From positions 1 to 8,451 of the forward strand of contig JAXDKI010000310.1 of NCBI GenBank assembly GCA_034667245.1: DNA of 8,451 nucleotides, given 5' to 3'. Origin of the DNA: DATBFX01 sp034667245 (GTDB lineage Bacteria > Chloroflexota > Chloroflexia > Thermomicrobiales > UBA6265). The notes beneath the pieces are model-generated. The model saw only the letters and a list, made by a program, of their open reading frames with translations, was not told where the DNA came from and made no database searches. Made by a program: the position numbers and the translations under genes. Positions 6,283 to 8,451 of this stretch are shown here, piece by piece (within the stretch, counting starts at the first letter, position 1; every line of letters begins with the position of its first letter).

Positions 6283-7599
6283 TTAAGCCTGGGCGGTAGT
6301 TTTGACTCGGGCTGGCCCGATCGGAGGTTGGAGGCCAATCACCTCCTGACCGCCGAGATAGGGCCGGAGAACCTCCGGCACTTCGAAGGAGCCGTCTTCG
6401 CGCTGGTAGTTCTCGATGATCGAGATCACGGTTCGCGGGAGGGCAAGGCCGGAGCCGTTGAGGGTGTGCATGATCTGAGGTCGGCCGCCGCCGGCGGGGC
6501 GGAAGCGGAGGTTGGCGCGACGAGCCTGGAAGTCGAGAAAGTTCGAGCAGGAGGAGACTTCGAGCCATTCCTGCGAACCGGGCGCCCAGGTCTCGAGGTC
6601 GAACTTGGCGGCGGCGGTAAAGGAGAGGTCGCCGGCGCACATCTGGAGGAGGCGGTAGGGCAGGCCGAGGGCCTTGAGGACGTCTTCGGCCTCGCCGATG
6701 AGGCGGTTGTGCTCCTCGAGCGACTTGTCGGGGTGGACGAATTTGACCATCTCGACCTTGTCGAACTGGTAGCCGCGCTTGATGCCGCGGACGTCGCGGC
6801 CGGCGGAGATCTGCTCGCGGCGGAAGCAGGCGGTGTAGGCGACGTGGTAGATCGGCAGGAGCTCCTCGTCGAGGATCTCGTCGCGGTACATGTTGGTGAC
6901 CGGGACTTCGGCGGTGGGGATGAACCACTTGTCCTCGTGGGCGTCTCGGAAGAGACCATCGCCGAACTTCGGGAGCTGGCCGGTACCGACGAGCATCTCC
7001 TGGAGGACCATATAGGGGGGATAGACCTCCTGATAGCCATGCTTTTGGACGTGGAGGTCGAGCATCCAGGCGATCAGGGCGCGTTGGAGACGGGCGGCGT
7101 CGCCGCGCATGATGTAGAAGCGGGAGCCGGCGACTTTGACGCCCCGTTCGAAGTCGATGATGCCGAGCTGCTCAGCGATCTCCCAGTGGGGGCGCGGAGT
7201 GAAGTCGAAGGAGCGCGGTTCGCCGACGGTGCGGACGACGACGTTGGCCGATTCGTCGGGGCCGTCGGGGACGTCCGGAAGGGGGAGGTTGGGGACGCTG
7301 AGGAGGAGGTCGCGGAGCTGCTCGTCGATTGCTTTGGATTTGGCGTCGAGTTGGTCGATGGTGTCGCCCATGGTCCGGAGGTTTTCAATGAGCTGCTGAC
7401 GCTGCTCGGGATCGCGGGCCCTGCTGACGGCTTTCGAGCCCTCGTTGCGTTCGGCCTTGAGGGCTTCGACTTCGGTAAGGAGGGCGCGGCGTTGGGCGTC
7501 CAGGGCGACGATCTCGTCGATCGGGGCGGTGGTGTGGAGGCGGGCGATGGCGGCCTTGACCTCTTCGGGATTTTCGCGGATCAGACGAATGTCGAGCAT
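6283..7599 (-). CDS. serS: Serine--tRNA ligase (SerRS)
   Basis: Charges tRNA-Ser (and tRNA-Sec where present) with serine. 438 residues, close to the bacterial norm of 420-430. MLDIRLIRENPEEV is the classic SerRS opening. Residues about 28-100 form the two-helix antiparallel coiled-coil arm that grips the long variable arm of tRNA-Ser. The class II core has the serine-binding TAEVPVTN (T229-A230-E231), motif 2 FRRE (259-262) with AGRDVRGIKRGYQFDKVEMV, and motif 3 NGSGLALPRT with Arg389, then ENYQ. ATG 7599 is certain: AGGAGG lies five bases upstream. The frame remains open upstream to 8115, but that part overlaps the HNH gene in another frame and is not coding. It is probably co-transcribed with the HNH gene, with two hairpins between. 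No terminator follows before the tRNA-Val promoter. Confidence 0.98.
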   Translation of the reverse strand: MLDIRLIRENPEEVKAAIARLHTTAPIDEIVALDAQRRALLTEVEALKAERNEGSKAVSRARDPEQRQQLIENLRTMGDTIDQLDAKSKAIDEQLRDLLLSVPNLPLPDVPDGPDESANVVVRTVGEPRSFDFTPRPHWEIAEQLGIIDFERGVKVAGSRFYIMRGDAARLQRALIAWMLDLHVQKHGYQEVYPPYMVLQEMLVGTGQLPKFGDGLFRDAHEDKWFIPTAEVPVTNMYRDEILDEELLPIYHVAYTACFRREQISAGRDVRGIKRGYQFDKVEMVKFVHPDKSLEEHNRLIGEAEDVLKALGLPYRLLQMCAGDLSFTAAAKFDLETWAPGSQEWLEVSSCSNFLDFQARRANLRFRPAGGGRPQIMHTLNGSGLALPRTVISIIENYQREDGSFEVPEVLRPYLGGQEVIGLQPPIGPARVKTTAQA

Positions 7600-7639
7600 C
7601 GATTCCTCCTTTAGCTTCGGCGACGTATCGTAGACACGA

Positions 7640-7670
7640 CGACGCCCCACCGGGGTGCGGTGGGGCGTCG
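7640..7670 (-). other. Strong 12-bp hairpin in the serS leader
   Basis: CGACGCCCCACC and GGTGGGGCGTCG form a perfect 12-pair stem with a seven-base loop, 30 bases before the serS Shine-Dalgarno. No T-run follows on either strand, so it is not a canonical terminator. It could mark an mRNA processing or stability element, or half of a regulatory switch with the neighbouring hairpin. Confidence 0.7.
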
Positions 7671-7673
7671 GTG

Positions 7674-7699
7674 GGCGTCCTGGCTCATGGCCAGGCGCC
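7674..7699 (-). other. Second hairpin in the HNH-serS gap
   Basis: On the minus strand GGCG-CCTGGC pairs with GCCAGG-(A)-CGCC around a five-base loop, ten bases after the HNH stop. Its 3' arm runs into GACGCCCACC, nearly a copy of the 5' arm of the next hairpin, so the two could compete for the same partner. Confidence 0.6.
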
Positions 7700-7709
7700 G
7701 TTCCTGCCC

Positions 7710-8264
7710 TCAGTTCGGACTCAGACTCCGCGACGTGTCGACCAGGCCGATGCCGCGGTAGCCAGGGAGGAATTTCTCCCAGCCGGCGTTGATCGCGGTG
7801 TCGAGACGCCGCTCGATCGTGTAGTAGACGCCGGCCGATGGCTCGCGCGGTTGGGTCCGCAGGTGCATGCGGGCCTCGCCGAGCGACTTGCCGCCCTTGC
7901 GGTGGTTGCAGGGCTTGCAGGCCGAGACGAGATTGTCCCAGGTGTGCTGACCGCCGCGAGAGCGGGGGATGATGTGGTCGATCGTCAGGTCGCCCGCCTG
8001 CCGGCCGCAGTACTGGCAGGTGAAGCCATCGCGGATGAAGATCTCGCGGCGGGTGAGCTTGACGCGTGGGCGCGGCCGGCGGATCAAGTAGACCAAGCGG
8101 ATGACGGACGGCCAAGGGAAGCGGCGGCTCGCCGTTGCCACCGAGGCGTCGTGGGCCTCGAGGATTTCGGCTTTGCCGTCGATCACGAGGACGATCGCAC
8201 GACGCACGTTACAGACGTTCAGCGGTTCGTAGTTTTGATTGAGAACGAGGACTGCTCTGTTCAC
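7710..8264 (-). CDS. HNH endonuclease-domain protein
   Basis: 184 residues. The N-terminal part (1-60: VLVLNQNYEPLNVCNVRRAI, then LVIDGKAEIL) is the characteristic lead-in of a widespread group of small chromosomal HNH proteins. The HNH/zinc domain spans about 72-126: CQYC (Cys83, Cys86), DHIIPRSRGG with Asp96-His97 as the metal and catalytic pair, Asn111, CKPC (Cys116, Cys119) and His121. All catalytic and zinc ligands are intact. Such proteins are predicted metal-dependent nucleases; their role in cells is largely unknown, and no methylase or restriction partner lies in this window. The start is GTG 8264, directly before the conserved VLVLNQNYEP and with no closer ATG. The ribosome site is weak: AAGGG 11 bases upstream lies within a hairpin. 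Conserved neighbours are housekeeping genes, which argues against a recent mobile origin. Confidence 0.93.
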   Translation of the reverse strand: MNRAVLVLNQNYEPLNVCNVRRAIVLVIDGKAEILEAHDASVATASRRFPWPSVIRLVYLIRRPRPRVKLTRREIFIRDGFTCQYCGRQAGDLTIDHIIPRSRGGQHTWDNLVSACKPCNHRKGGKSLGEARMHLRTQPREPSAGVYYTIERRLDTAINAGWEKFLPGYRGIGLVDTSRSLSPN

Positions 8265-8273
8265 CCCGGTCCG

Positions 8274-8293
8274 AACCCTTACCGCTAAGGGTT
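8274..8293 (-). other. Hairpin overlapping the putative ribosome site of the HNH gene
   Basis: AACCCTTA and TAAGGGTT form a perfect eight-pair stem with loop GCGG. The 3' arm holds AAGGG, the only Shine-Dalgarno-like run before GTG 8264, so folding would hide it. Confidence 0.5.
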
Positions 8294-8358
8294 GCCGCAG
8301 GTCACCTTCGCACCAGGCACCGGACGCAACCGACCACCAGCCGACTCCATCCCACGCG

Positions 8359-8387
8359 ATAGTAGCATGTCAGCGGTCAGCCGTCAG
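8359..8387 (-). promoter_or_regulatory. Probable promoter of the HNH-serS transcript
   Basis: CTGACG (8387-8382), 17-base spacer, TACTAT (8364-8359): four of six matches in each hexamer. Start would be near 8352, leaving a leader of about 90 bases. The -35 is one of several CTGAC-containing repeat units. Confidence 0.45.
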
Positions 8388-8395
8388 CTATCAGC
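8368..8395 (-). repeat. Four tandem GCTGANN heptamers
   Basis: Read on the minus strand: GCTGATA, GCTGACG, GCTGACC, GCTGACA, back to back with no spacing. The first five bases are invariant and the last two vary. The array covers the expected -35 zone of the HNH promoter. Confidence 0.85.
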
Positions 8396-8451
8396 CAATG
8401 GGAAATTGCGGACGCGCTACATGAACGCCCGCGTTGTATGACGCGGATGCG
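8396..8451. other. No recognised feature
   Basis: The last 56 bases hold no convincing reading frame. A short inverted repeat CGCGT/ACGCG is present on the minus strand, without a T-run. It is probably intergenic sequence upstream of the HNH promoter. Confidence 0.4.

Noticed and set aside
6268..7614. Plus-strand open frame of 448 codons opposite serS
   Set aside because: It mirrors serS almost exactly, has a skewed Glu/Gly/Val/Asp composition and no recognisable motif; a shadow frame caused by codon bias.
7640..7670. serS-leader hairpin considered as an intrinsic terminator or as a serine T-box
   Set aside because: No T-run follows on either strand and there is no TGGNACC motif nearby.
7600..8115. 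N-terminal extension of the serS frame
   Set aside because: The extension overlaps the HNH gene in another frame and is Arg/Pro/His-rich, while ATG 7599 has a strong AGGAGG and begins the conserved SerRS N-terminus.
8368..8395. Heptamer array considered as a CRISPR or attachment site
   Set aside because: Units are only seven bases with no spacers, and there is no integrase or cas gene.

Overview
The window is a GC-rich, tightly packed bacterial chromosome segment in which every supported gene lies on the minus strand, so transcription runs from right to left. The combination of high GC content, a transcription-attenuating T-box in front of thrS, TTGACA/TATAAT-type promoters and a penicillin-binding-protein-type carboxypeptidase fits Chloroflexota (Thermomicrobia/Sphaerobacter-like). 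That assignment is inference from gene content and style; there is no rRNA or marker tree behind it.

Right-hand part (8451 to about 6090): a promoter built on a tandem heptamer repeat leads into a small HNH-nuclease-domain protein. A 110-base gap with two strong hairpins follows, then serS (seryl-tRNA synthetase). Eight bases after the serS stop begins a promoter with perfect -35 and -10 hexamers that drives a tRNA-Val(GAC) gene, which ends in a strong intrinsic terminator. No terminator separates serS from the tRNA, so part of the tRNA transcript may come from serS read-through.

Middle part (about 6045 to 2605): a DacF/PBP5-like D-alanyl-D-alanine carboxypeptidase with a signal peptide and an unusual C-terminal membrane anchor. 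Its stop codon lies inside the -35 box of the next promoter. That promoter transcribes a complete T-box riboswitch whose specifier reads ACC (Thr). Its antiterminator and terminator are mutually exclusive, and it controls thrS, a threonyl-tRNA synthetase that has lost the usual N-terminal TGS domain but keeps its editing and catalytic parts.

Left-hand part (2416 to 1): a probable three-gene operon with a PfpI/DJ-1 family protein, an unfamiliar 321-residue cysteine-free protein with a possible distant likeness to the middle domain of acetyl-CoA synthase beta subunit, and a HAD-IIA (NagD-like) phosphatase that runs off the window edge. Two of the three genes belong to families often linked to clearing damaged or unwanted metabolites, so a housekeeping 'metabolite repair' role is a reasonable but untested guess.

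Nothing mobile, no CRISPR array and no phage gene was seen. The most informative elements are the thrS T-box, the shortened ThrRS, the acetyl-CoA-synthase-like orphan protein and the structured serS leader.
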